From Streptomyces sp. Edi4 (GTDB lineage Bacteria > Actinomycetota > Actinomycetes > Streptomycetales > Streptomycetaceae): a stretch of DNA of 64,000 bases. Location of the stretch: assembly GCF_040253615.1 (NCBI RefSeq), contig NZ_JBEJGY010000004.1, positions 372,001 to 436,000 on the forward strand, in the 5' to 3' direction. Below the pieces are notes generated by a model. The model was not told the origin of the DNA. It saw only the letters and a list, made by a program, of their open reading frames with translations, and searched no databases. The position numbers and the translations under genes were made by a program. Positions 16,968 to 24,404 of this stretch are shown in pieces; positions within the stretch are counted from its first letter, which is position 1, and each line of letters starts with the position of its first letter.

Positions 16968-18077
16968 TCAGTCGCCGTCCTCCCCCGTGCCCAGCGCGGT
17001 TTCCCGCGTGATGAAGTCGATGAGGGCCGGCATACCGCCATGCACCAGGACGTCACGCTGACGATCGGCGCCGGTGCCTTCCCGCAGGAGGCGGTGGATG
17101 AGCGGTTCGACGTGCCGGGTGTCGCCGTGTTCCTCCAGGGCCCGGGTGATGTGTTCGGCCAGCCGGTACAGGACGTCACCCGCGGCGTGGGGGCGGCCCT
17201 CGGTGTCCAGGAGTGTGGAGCTGAGCCCGTAACGCGCGGCGTGCCACATGGCGGCCTGGAGGAGTTCGGGCTGGCACTGGGGCTCGGGGGCGGCGTCCTT
17301 GTGTTCGCGCAGCGCGGTCGTGGCGAGGGCGCGGACGATTCCGGCGAGCATGACGGCGTCGTCCACGCGCAGCTGCACATCCATGCAGCGCACTTCGAGG
17401 GTCGGATAGCGCTCGGAGAGCCGGGCCTGCCAGTACAGCTGACCGGTGTCGGAGATGGTCTCCGACGCGATCAGCGCGTCGATGCGCTGATCGTAGTCGG
17501 CGTGGTCGGCGAAGCGCGGCGGCGGGCCGCTGACCGGCCACCGGCCGAATACGGGGGTGCGCCAGCTCGCGAACGCGGTGTCGTGGCCCTCCCAGAACGG
17601 TGAGTTCGCCGACATCGCGAGCAGCGTGGGCAGCCACAGCCGGATGCGGTTCAAGACGGCCACGCCCGTCTCGCGGTCCGGCATCCCGACGTGCACGTGC
17701 ATGCCGTTGATCAGCAGGTCCTCGGCCAGCCGGCCGCCCTGGTCGTGCAGCCGCAGATAGCGGCGCTCCCCCGTGATGGGAACCCGCGTTCCGGCCAGGG
17801 GGGCGGCCGCCGTCGCGGCGAGCCGGCCACCGGCGCGCTCGGCGGCGGTGCTGAGCGCGTGCCGCAGTCGCAGCAGGTGACCGGCCACCTCCGTCAGCTC
17901 CTCGCACACGGGAGTGGCGACCTCCACCTGCGCCTGCAAAAGCTCCGGCTGGACCTCCCCCTCCTCGGCCAGCTCCCCGAGCCCGGCGGACCGGCGCACC
18001 TCCTCGGACAGCGGAACGGGATGCCCGGTGGCCGGATCGAGCAGCAGGTACTCCTCTTCGACCCCAATAGTGATCAT
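16968..18077 (-). CDS. YbdK-type carboxylate-amine ligase (GCS2 family)
   Basis: The 369-residue protein begins [18 protein letters not shown], the diagnostic start of YbdK/GCS2 proteins, with Glu7-Glu9 at the ATP/metal site. Further conserved parts are [29 protein letters not shown] and [11 protein letters not shown]. Members join a carboxylate, often glutamate, to an amine by ATP hydrolysis with weak gamma-glutamylcysteine ligase activity. Length is normal for the family. The natural substrate here is not known, and no pathway partner is adjacent. Confidence 0.87.
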   Translation of the reverse strand: MITIGVEEEYLLLDPATGHPVPLSEEVRRSAGLGELAEEGEVQPELLQAQVEVATPVCEELTEVAGHLLRLRHALSTAAERAGGRLAATAAAPLAGTRVPITGERRYLRLHDQGGRLAEDLLINGMHVHVGMPDRETGVAVLNRIRLWLPTLLAMSANSPFWEGHDTAFASWRTPVFGRWPVSGPPPRFADHADYDQRIDALIASETISDTGQLYWQARLSERYPTLEVRCMDVQLRVDDAVMLAGIVRALATTALREHKDAAPEPQCQPELLQAAMWHAARYGLSSTLLDTEGRPHAAGDVLYRLAEHITRALEEHGDTRHVEPLIHRLLREGTGADRQRDVLVHGGMPALIDFITRETALGTGEDGD

Positions 18078-18288
18078 GAAATGTGTTTACCCGCCTTCGG
18101 CTCTCGCCTACCGGGTCAATTCCGAAGTCCGGCCGACGGGGGCCCGTGCGCCGGCCCGGTGCGGTGGCCGGTCCCGTTCGCTGCCGCCGGTCACGAGCCT
18201 CGGCGGTCCCGGGGCGCGGACCAGGGCGGGTCCTGGCCGGGTGGGACACACCCAGGTACGAACAGCGCGGCCCGCATAGCCTGACTCG

Positions 18289-19131
18289 ATGGCCCGTAAC
18301 GATCTCGGAGATTTCCTGCGTGCCCACCGCGCCCGTCTGCGTCCTGACGACGTCGGGCTCGCCTCCGACGGGGCGCGCCGGGTGGCGGGGCTGCGCCGTG
18401 AGGAAGTCGCCGTGCTCGCCGGCATGAACAGCGACTATTACGCCCGCCTGGAACAGGGCCGTGAACGCGGCCCCTCGCCACAGATCCTGGAGGCCATCAG
18501 CGGCGCGCTGCGGTTGGACGACGAAGCGCGGGAGCATCTGTTCCGGCTGGCCGGCGCCGCGCCGGAGGGTGAACGGCCACAGCCGCGCGAGACGGTGAGC
18601 CACGCGCTGCGGCAGCTCTTGAGCGGGTTTCCCTGCGCCGCGGCGTTCGTCCTCAACCCGGCCAACGACTTCCTGACCACGAACGCGCTGGCGGACGCCC
18701 TCTTCTCACCGTTCGAGAACGTGGACAACCTGGCCCGCATGACCTTCCTCGACCCCGCGGCGCGGAGCTTCTTCGGCCAGTGGGAGCGCGCGGCGCGGGC
18801 GGTCGTCGCCGGACTGCGCCATGCCATGGGCGTGGACCCGAACTACCCTCGCCTGCGCGACGTCGTGGGTTCCCTGGCCGATCGGAGCGAGGAGTTCGCC
18901 GCCCTGTGGTCCTCGCACGCCGTGCACCGCAAGTCCCGTGACGGCAAGCACCTCGTCCACCCCGACGTCGGTCCCCTCGACCTCACCTATCAGACCTTCG
19001 ACGTACGGGAGGCGCCGGGCCAGCACCTCGTGGTCTACCACGCCGAACCCGGCAGCCCCACCGCCCACGCTCTCACCCTGCTCGGCAGCCTCCACGCCAC
19101 CCGTGATCAGGAGACCAGCGCGGAGCAGTGA
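18289..19131 (+). CDS. XRE-family regulator with MmyB-like ligand-binding domain
   Basis: The 280-residue protein has an N-terminal helix-turn-helix (GLRREEVAVLAGMNSDYYARLEQGRERGPS, residues about 35-64, which is the hallmark of this actinobacterial group). A C-terminal MmyB-like PAS-fold domain runs from about residue 105 (FVLNPANDFLTTNALADALF) to the end. Such proteins often repress a neighbouring oxidoreductase gene, usually divergent; here the divergent gene is the carboxylate-amine ligase. It lies 249 nt upstream of the thiopeptide-linked ATP-grasp gene, but a regulatory link to that locus is only a possibility. Confidence 0.85.
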   Translation: MARNDLGDFLRAHRARLRPDDVGLASDGARRVAGLRREEVAVLAGMNSDYYARLEQGRERGPSPQILEAISGALRLDDEAREHLFRLAGAAPEGERPQPRETVSHALRQLLSGFPCAAAFVLNPANDFLTTNALADALFSPFENVDNLARMTFLDPAARSFFGQWERAARAVVAGLRHAMGVDPNYPRLRDVVGSLADRSEEFAALWSSHAVHRKSRDGKHLVHPDVGPLDLTYQTFDVREAPGQHLVVYHAEPGSPTAHALTLLGSLHATRDQETSAEQ

Positions 19132-19160
19132 CATCCCCACCCTTCGGGCCCGACGGCACA

Positions 19161-19188
19161 CACGGACCACGGACCACGGACCACGGAC
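19161..19188. repeat. Heptamer tandem repeat, four copies
   Basis: Four perfect copies of CACGGAC stand in a row 30 nt after the regulator stop, in the leader of the ATP-grasp gene. Such a short array could be slippage or a multi-site regulator target. Confidence 0.75.
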
Positions 19189-19380
19189 AGGAAACACGGC
19201 CACGTTCGGGCGAATTGACGGATTGTCCGTCCAGCGGATGGCACTGTGATCAGTCTGCCGACGGCAGGTGTACGGGCCTTCCTCATGGGGCCGCCGAGCG
19301 CCCGCCCGGGTGCCCGACACCGCGCACGCGTACGCGCCGTCCGGCAGGCAATGGCCACTGATGTCTTGAGGAGCACCTTG

Positions 19381-20322
19381 ATGACCGTGACCGAAGCCCT
19401 GACGAACGACGTCCCCGAGAGCCGGACCTCCGCTCCCTTCTGGCTGCTCCTGGGAGGTGACCTCGACCAGGACCGGATCACCGCCGAACTCACGGACGGT
19501 TTCGAGCGTGTTCTGGGCGACCGCGGTGCGGTGGTGCGGACCAGTGATCTCGTACTGGGTGTGTGCGGCGGGCGTCTGACCCTGCACGACCTGCGGGGGG
19601 TCCCGCTCACGCCGCCCGAGCTCGTCTACGCCCGGCTGTCCACGCCCAAGCTCTCCACGGACCGGGAAATCACCCTGCTGCGGCACCTGGAGGGCATGGG
19701 CACCGCGCTGCTCAACCCGATCGACGCCGTACTCGCGTGTGTGAACAAGTTCTGGCACCTGCAACAACTCGCGGCGGCCGGCCTTCCCGTGCCCGACACC
19801 CACACGTACGTGGACGCGTCGATGACGGACGTGGTGCGGGCCGGGATCCCCGAGCCCTGCGTGGTGAAGTCGGTACGGGGCCATCGCGGACGACGTGTCT
19901 TCCTGGCCCCCGACCGGGCCATGCTGGACGACATCCAGGGCAGTCTGCGCGACGAAGTGCCCTACCTGTTCCAGAAGTACGTGCGCTACTCGCACGGCCG
20001 GGACCTGCGCGTCGTCGTGGTCGATGGGCAAGCCGTCGCGGCACAGGTGCGGGTGGCCGCCGACGGTGGCCTCAAATCGAACCTGGCCCTGGGCGGCACC
20101 TCCACCCCCTGCGCCGGCCTGCACCCCGCGGGGGAGGCGCTGGCGGTCGCCGCGGCGAAGGTGCTGGGACTCACGGTGGCCGGTGTGGACCTGCTGTTCG
20201 AGCCGGACGGCAGTTTCACGATCTGCGAGGTCAACGCCAATGTCGGATGGCGTCGGCATCTGGACCGGATCGTGCCCGCCATCGCCGCGGCCTGCGATGC
20301 GCGGCTGCGCGCCGGGAGGTGA
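19381..20322 (+). CDS. RimK-like ATP-grasp ligase linked to the thiopeptide locus
   Basis: The 313-residue protein starts at ATG 19381 with GAGGAG 7 nt upstream. The ATP-grasp fold is seen in CVVKSVRGHRGRRVFL (ATP-binding Lys and glycine-rich loop), YLFQKYVRYSHGRDLRVVVV, and the metal-binding end GVDLLFEPDGSFTICEVNAN with the conserved Asp, Glu and Asn. RimK-like ligases form amide bonds between a carboxylate and an amine using ATP, and several act on peptides in RiPP pathways. The gene overlaps the MFS gene in GTGA and points toward the precursor, so I infer a tailoring, self-protection or export-related role; the substrate is unknown. Confidence 0.82.
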   Translation: MTVTEALTNDVPESRTSAPFWLLLGGDLDQDRITAELTDGFERVLGDRGAVVRTSDLVLGVCGGRLTLHDLRGVPLTPPELVYARLSTPKLSTDREITLLRHLEGMGTALLNPIDAVLACVNKFWHLQQLAAAGLPVPDTHTYVDASMTDVVRAGIPEPCVVKSVRGHRGRRVFLAPDRAMLDDIQGSLRDEVPYLFQKYVRYSHGRDLRVVVVDGQAVAAQVRVAADGGLKSNLALGGTSTPCAGLHPAGEALAVAAAKVLGLTVAGVDLLFEPDGSFTICEVNANVGWRRHLDRIVPAIAAACDARLRAGR

Positions 20323-21575
20323 CCCGCGCCGTCGAGCCGATGCTCAGGTCGTTGCGGCACCGGGAGTTCAGACTGCTCTCGGTGGGCCAGCTCGCCTCCC
20401 ACACCGGCACGTGGACGCAGAAGGTCGCCCAGTCCTGGCTGGTCCTGGATCTCTCCCACGGCGACGGCACGGCTCTCGGCGTCATCACGGCTCTGCAATT
20501 CCTGCCGCTCCTGCTCTTCGGCCCCTGGGGCGGAGTCCTCGCGGACCGCTGTTCGCAGCGCGGGATCCTGCTCGTGACCCAGTCGGTGCTGTGCCTGGTC
20601 GCCCTGCTGCCGGGGGTCCTGACCCTCATGCACGCGGTGACGCTGGGCACCGTCTACGCCCTGGCTCTCGCCATGGGTCTGACCATGGTCGCCGAGAAGC
20701 CCGCGTTGCAGTCCTTCATCGCCCACACCGTCCCCACCGCGGATCTTCCCAACGCGGTGGCGCTGGACACCGCGGTGTTCAACATCGCCCGGATCGCGGG
20801 GCCCGCCCTGACCGGGCCCGTGATCGGGCTCTTCGGTGTCGCCCCCGCGTTCTTCCTCAACTCCTTCTCCTACCTCGTCGTCATCGCGGCCCTGCTCCGC
20901 ATGAAGTCCAAGGACCGGCCCTGCGCCGGGGTGCCGTCGGGCGGCCGGCGCCGCTCCAAGGGCCAGGTGCGGGAGTTGCTGCGCCATGTACGGGCCCGCT
21001 CCGAACTCGCGGGCCCTCTCGTGCTCGTCGGCGTGGTGGCCGGCTTCGGCATGAACTTCCAGATCACCACCGCCCTCATGGCGAGCCGCGTGTTCCACAC
21101 CGCGCCCGTCGCCTTCGGACTCGGCTCCACGGCGTTCGCCGTCGGCGCGGTCACCGGATCGGTCGTGGCGGCCCGCCGGGGGCCGTGCGGGCCGGGTTAT
21201 CTCACCGGCACGGCGTTCGGCTTCGGTGTGCTGGAGGTGGTCACCAGCACGATGCCGAGCCACGCGTCGTTCCTGGTCATGCTGGTGCCCACGGGCGCGG
21301 TGCTGATCCTCTTCATGACGGCGGCGAGGTCCGCGCTGCACCTGGGCACGGACGACGCCATGCGCGGCCGGGTCATGAGTCTGTACACCCTGGCCTCGCT
21401 CGGCACCACACCGCTCACCGCGCCGTTGATCGGCTGGATCTCCACCACCGCGCACCCCCGGGCCGGACTCGCGGTCGGCGGCCTCGCGTCGGCGCTTGCC
21501 GCCGCCTCCCTGGCCCTGCGCCGACAGTGGACACGGCACGCCTGGGCCGGTCCCTTTCTCCGTCCGGGTCCATGA
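20319..21575 (+). CDS. MFS exporter, probable thiopeptide efflux
   Basis: The protein has 418 residues from GTG 20319, whose GTGA overlap with the upstream stop suggests coupling; ATG 20340 is the alternative and neither has a clear ribosome site. About ten to twelve hydrophobic helices begin after RHREFRLLSVGQLASHTG, a start typical of the DHA3/enterobactin-exporter-like branch, with LADRCSQR in the loop 2-3 position. Position between the ATP-grasp gene and the precursor suggests export of the thiopeptide or self-resistance, which is inference. Confidence 0.82.
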   Translation: MTRAVEPMLRSLRHREFRLLSVGQLASHTGTWTQKVAQSWLVLDLSHGDGTALGVITALQFLPLLLFGPWGGVLADRCSQRGILLVTQSVLCLVALLPGVLTLMHAVTLGTVYALALAMGLTMVAEKPALQSFIAHTVPTADLPNAVALDTAVFNIARIAGPALTGPVIGLFGVAPAFFLNSFSYLVVIAALLRMKSKDRPCAGVPSGGRRRSKGQVRELLRHVRARSELAGPLVLVGVVAGFGMNFQITTALMASRVFHTAPVAFGLGSTAFAVGAVTGSVVAARRGPCGPGYLTGTAFGFGVLEVVTSTMPSHASFLVMLVPTGAVLILFMTAARSALHLGTDDAMRGRVMSLYTLASLGTTPLTAPLIGWISTTAHPRAGLAVGGLASALAAASLALRRQWTRHAWAGPFLRPGP

Positions 21576-21608
21576 ACCGCACGGCGTGACGGCCGCACCC
21601 ACGAAGAC

Positions 21609-21644
21609 GCGCGTGCCGGGCCGATGGTACGGCCCGGCACGCGC
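21609..21644. terminator. Strong bidirectional hairpin between MFS and precursor genes
   Basis: A perfect 14-bp stem (21609-21622 with 21631-21644) with an 8-nt loop sits 33 nt after the MFS stop and 7 nt after the convergent precursor stop. It should end both transcripts and protect the precursor mRNA 3' end. Confidence 0.85.
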
Positions 21645-21651
21645 TGCCCAC

Positions 21652-21843
21652 TCAGGAACAGCTGCAGTTGCAGCAGTTCGGCGGCGGTGCGCAGCAGAAG
21701 GACGCACTCACCTCCGTCATGCCGTGGCCCGCCGTGAGCGACTGGCTGTGCTCGTCCCCGGCAAGCGCTTCCAGGTCGAGGTCAAGCGCGAGGTCGGCGA
21801 CCGCGGCAGCGAGCGAGGGTGAGCCGTTGCTGTTCTCGTTCAT
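21652..21843 (-). CDS. Thiopeptide precursor peptide with atypical core
   Basis: The 63-residue peptide starts at ATG 21843, fixed by AAAGGAGGG just upstream. Residues 1-47 are an acidic leader ending SLTAGHGMTEVSA. This is nearly the leader end of the thiomuracin and GE2270 precursors (SLTAGHGMTEVGA), so cleavage before Ser48 is well supported. The core, residues 48-63, is SFCCAPPPNCCNCSCS: six Cys for thiazoles and three Ser. Ser1 and Ser14 of the core are the likely Dha pair for pyridine formation, because the CSCS end matches the position of the second Ser in GE2270-type cores. Phe at core position 2 and three consecutive Pro are unusual. It diverges from the biosynthetic operon at 22057. 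Confidence 0.93.
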   Translation of the reverse strand: MNENSNGSPSLAAAVADLALDLDLEALAGDEHSQSLTAGHGMTEVSASFCCAPPPNCCNCSCS

Positions 21844-22056
21844 CAAAGCCCTCCTTTCGAACCTTATGGAGCATCAACAGGCTTATTTGGACGTCCAATT
21901 GGGACACTAGCGTGACAGTTGGGGTGCACGGAAGGGGGTGGACTAGACCATTCGGCTCCGCTAGTGTCGGCCGCCCGGAGGCCGCGAGCGCGACCTCGTC
22001 CGGCGCGCCCCGCTGGTGGAAGCGCGTTCTCGACGGGGCGTTTCGAGGAGGTGGAG
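21844..22056. promoter_or_regulatory. Divergent promoter region of the thiopeptide locus
   Basis: This 213-nt gap must hold promoters for both the precursor and the operon. It contains a perfect 12-bp palindrome, TTGGACGTCCAA, at 21887-21898, 44 nt upstream of the precursor start. It also holds a 9-bp inverted repeat, GACACTAGC at 21903-21911 and its complement at 21960-21968. These are candidate operators; -10 and -35 elements are not clear by eye. Confidence 0.6.
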
Positions 22057-23097
22057 ATGAGGCCGAGGCTGCTTCCCGACACCCGTCTGCTGCCCTCGGA
22101 CCGGGGCGTGCTGATCAGCGGGCCCCGGCACACGGCCGCCTTCGCCCAGCCCGGCATCTACCCCTGGCTCGAACGGCTGCGGCCCTACCTCGACGGCCGC
22201 ACCACCCTGGACCAGCTCACCGCAGGACTGCCGTCCCAGGCCGCACACCACGTCCGCGCGCTCGTCGAACTGCTCACCCGGGAAGGCTTCGTACGGGACG
22301 CGACGGCGGATCTGCCCCACAGCCTGAGCCCGGGGACCCGCGCACGCCACGCCGCACTGATCGACTTCATCGCGGCGCGCACCGATTCACCCGAGCACCG
22401 CTTCGAGCGGTATCGCGACTGCGCTCCCCTCGTGGTCGGCTCCGGGCAGCTGGCGGGCGCCCTCGTGCTCGCCCTGCTGGCCTCAGGTGTGGCACATGTC
22501 CGACTCCGCCTCGACGAGCGCCCGGGGAGCGCCGATGCCTCGACGGACGAGGACCGGCTGCGCGCGTGTGTCGCGTTGCTCAAGGAGGAGGGCGGCTCCT
22601 TCCACTACGAGCAGTTGAGCGCCGACCCTGGTGGACTACCGCCCGATGTGGGTGTGTTGTTGCTCGGCTCGGACGTGTTCGACCCCTCGACGATGGGTCC
22701 GGCCCGCGCCCTCGCGCGCCGGGCCGGGATACCGTACGGGCAGGTGGTCGGGCAGGGCGCACACATCGTGATCAGCGCGGTCGACACCCCGGTCGGCACC
22801 CCAGGACCCGCGGGCGCGGACGCAGTCACACCCGTCGAAGAGACGCCGGGCGGCGGGAACGGCCAGCACACCACGGCGCGCCCCGCGCGTGCCGAAGAGC
22901 CGGCGGACGTGGATGAGCCCAGTCCCCACCTCCGTGGCCCGGTCGCGGCCCTGGCCGCCAACCAGCTCTGCCTGCACCTGCTGCACCGGATCGCGGGCCT
23001 GGACGCCGTCGCCGAGCCCTCCGGTCCCGCGCACGCCCCTCGGGCCGCCGTACTGGACCCGGTCACCGGGCGCTTCCTCGGCGCGGAGACGCCATGA
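22057..23097 (+). CDS. Ocin-ThiF-like leader-binding protein (thiopeptide F-protein type)
   Basis: The 346-residue protein starts at ATG 22057, behind GAGGAGG. Residues 1-85 form a winged-helix RRE-type domain (MRPRLLPDTRLLPSDRGVL, then PWLERLRPYLDGRTTLDQL and VRALVELLTREGFV). The rest resembles a ThiF/E1-like fold with no CxxC zinc motif and no adenylation site that I can see. A poorly conserved Pro/Glu/Ala-rich insert lies at about residues 250-295. In azole-forming RiPP systems such proteins bind the leader and hand the precursor to the YcaO enzyme. It overlaps the next gene in ATGA. A second RRE protein is encoded at 30631. Confidence 0.8.
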   Translation: MRPRLLPDTRLLPSDRGVLISGPRHTAAFAQPGIYPWLERLRPYLDGRTTLDQLTAGLPSQAAHHVRALVELLTREGFVRDATADLPHSLSPGTRARHAALIDFIAARTDSPEHRFERYRDCAPLVVGSGQLAGALVLALLASGVAHVRLRLDERPGSADASTDEDRLRACVALLKEEGGSFHYEQLSADPGGLPPDVGVLLLGSDVFDPSTMGPARALARRAGIPYGQVVGQGAHIVISAVDTPVGTPGPAGADAVTPVEETPGGGNGQHTTARPARAEEPADVDEPSPHLRGPVAALAANQLCLHLLHRIAGLDAVAEPSGPAHAPRAAVLDPVTGRFLGAETP

Positions 23098-24404
23098 CCG
23101 GCGCGACGGAACGCGTCTCCCTGGACTTCGCGGACGGCGCCCCCTTTCCCGAGGACCTGTGGGCGGAGGCGGTGTACTCCCGCCGCGCCATCCCGGACAC
23201 ACTCGCCACAGGTCACCCGGCACCGGGACACGCCGACGCCGGTCACGACCCACTCCCCCAAGGAGCGCGCCTTCCGTTGGCGCCGCCACCACTGCATCTG
23301 GCCCCGTCCCGCGACGCCCGGGCAGGCCTCGCCGACCCGGCCACCCTCGCCGCTCTCCTGCACTATTCCTACGGTCTGCTCCAGCACGATGCGACCCCCG
23401 GCGGCTGGCCGCTGCATCGCGCGGTGGCCTCCGCACGATGCCGCTACCCGAGCGAACTCACCCTGATCGCCCCCACCACGACGTTCCGCTTCGACCCGCT
23501 GCATCATCAACTCGTCGCACTGCGCAGCTTGTTGACGGACGATCAGGAGTGCGATCCCGGACGCTCGCGGTACGCCGTGATCAGCAGCCGGTTCGCCCGC
23601 ACGGCACGCCTGTACGGTGCCTACGCGCCGCGTCTGTGCGCGCAAGAAGCGGGGATGCTGTTCGGCGCGGTGCGCCTGGTCGCCGCCGCGCTCGGTCTGC
23701 GCACCCGCTCCAGCCTGGACCGGGACACGCTGTACGGCTTGTGCGCGGGCCGACTGCCGCGGGGCGAGCATCCGATGGGTTACGTGGAGCTCCTGCCCGC
23801 CACCCGAACCCCGGCCCCTCCCGCCTGGCTCCCGCCCGGCCTGGCCTCCGCGCTCCGCGCCCGCCACTCCGGCGCCGCACTGTTCGACCCCGATCCGGTA
23901 CCCGCCCCGCACGCGTTCCTCTCCGATGCCGCCGCCGCCCTGGCCTCGGCGCCCTTCGGCGACTTCTCCTGTCACCTGCTCGTCCAGCGCGTCGCCGGCC
24001 ACGCGCCCGGTCACTACGTCCACAGCGACGGCCACTTCCGGCAGGTCGGCGACGGCGACCCACTCGTCTCGCTCGAACAGATCGGGCAGACCGAGGGCCG
24101 GGTCTCGATGAACTTCCGCGCGACCGCCTGCACCGCCTACATCGCGGTGCGGCGCGCCACCGCCGTCGCGCGGTACGGCGCGGACGCCTTCCGGCGACTG
24201 CACCTGTCGGCAGGGGCGGCCGCGCACCTGCTCTGCGTGGTGGCGGCCCGCCACGGCCTGTCCGCTCGAATCCACAACGGTTACGACGCCGCTCGCGCCG
24301 AGCACTTGCTCGGGCTGGCCCCCGGCGAGGAGACCGTGCTCTTCCAGGTGGCCATCGGCGCGGCCCGGCCCGGAGCCGCCTTTCGCCTCCCGGTGGTGTT
24401 CTGA
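23094..24404 (+). CDS. SagB-like azoline dehydrogenase, divergent copy
   Basis: The 436-residue nitroreductase-fold protein has FMN-site-like features in RAVASARCRYPSELTLIAP (about residues 103-122), YAVISSRFARTARLYGAYA, and a second half with HLSAGAAAHLLCVVAARHGL. SagB-type enzymes oxidise thiazolines to thiazoles with FMN. Compared with the copy at 29309, the usual PSGGALYP-like element is replaced by ASARCRYP, so this copy may have a changed role, for example structural or specific for some rings. ATGA overlap precedes it; its stop and the next start share one base (TGATG). Confidence 0.8.
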   Translation: MTGATERVSLDFADGAPFPEDLWAEAVYSRRAIPDTLATGHPAPGHADAGHDPLPQGARLPLAPPPLHLAPSRDARAGLADPATLAALLHYSYGLLQHDATPGGWPLHRAVASARCRYPSELTLIAPTTTFRFDPLHHQLVALRSLLTDDQECDPGRSRYAVISSRFARTARLYGAYAPRLCAQEAGMLFGAVRLVAAALGLRTRSSLDRDTLYGLCAGRLPRGEHPMGYVELLPATRTPAPPAWLPPGLASALRARHSGAALFDPDPVPAPHAFLSDAAAALASAPFGDFSCHLLVQRVAGHAPGHYVHSDGHFRQVGDGDPLVSLEQIGQTEGRVSMNFRATACTAYIAVRRATAVARYGADAFRRLHLSAGAAAHLLCVVAARHGLSARIHNGYDAARAEHLLGLAPGEETVLFQVAIGAARPGAAFRLPVVF

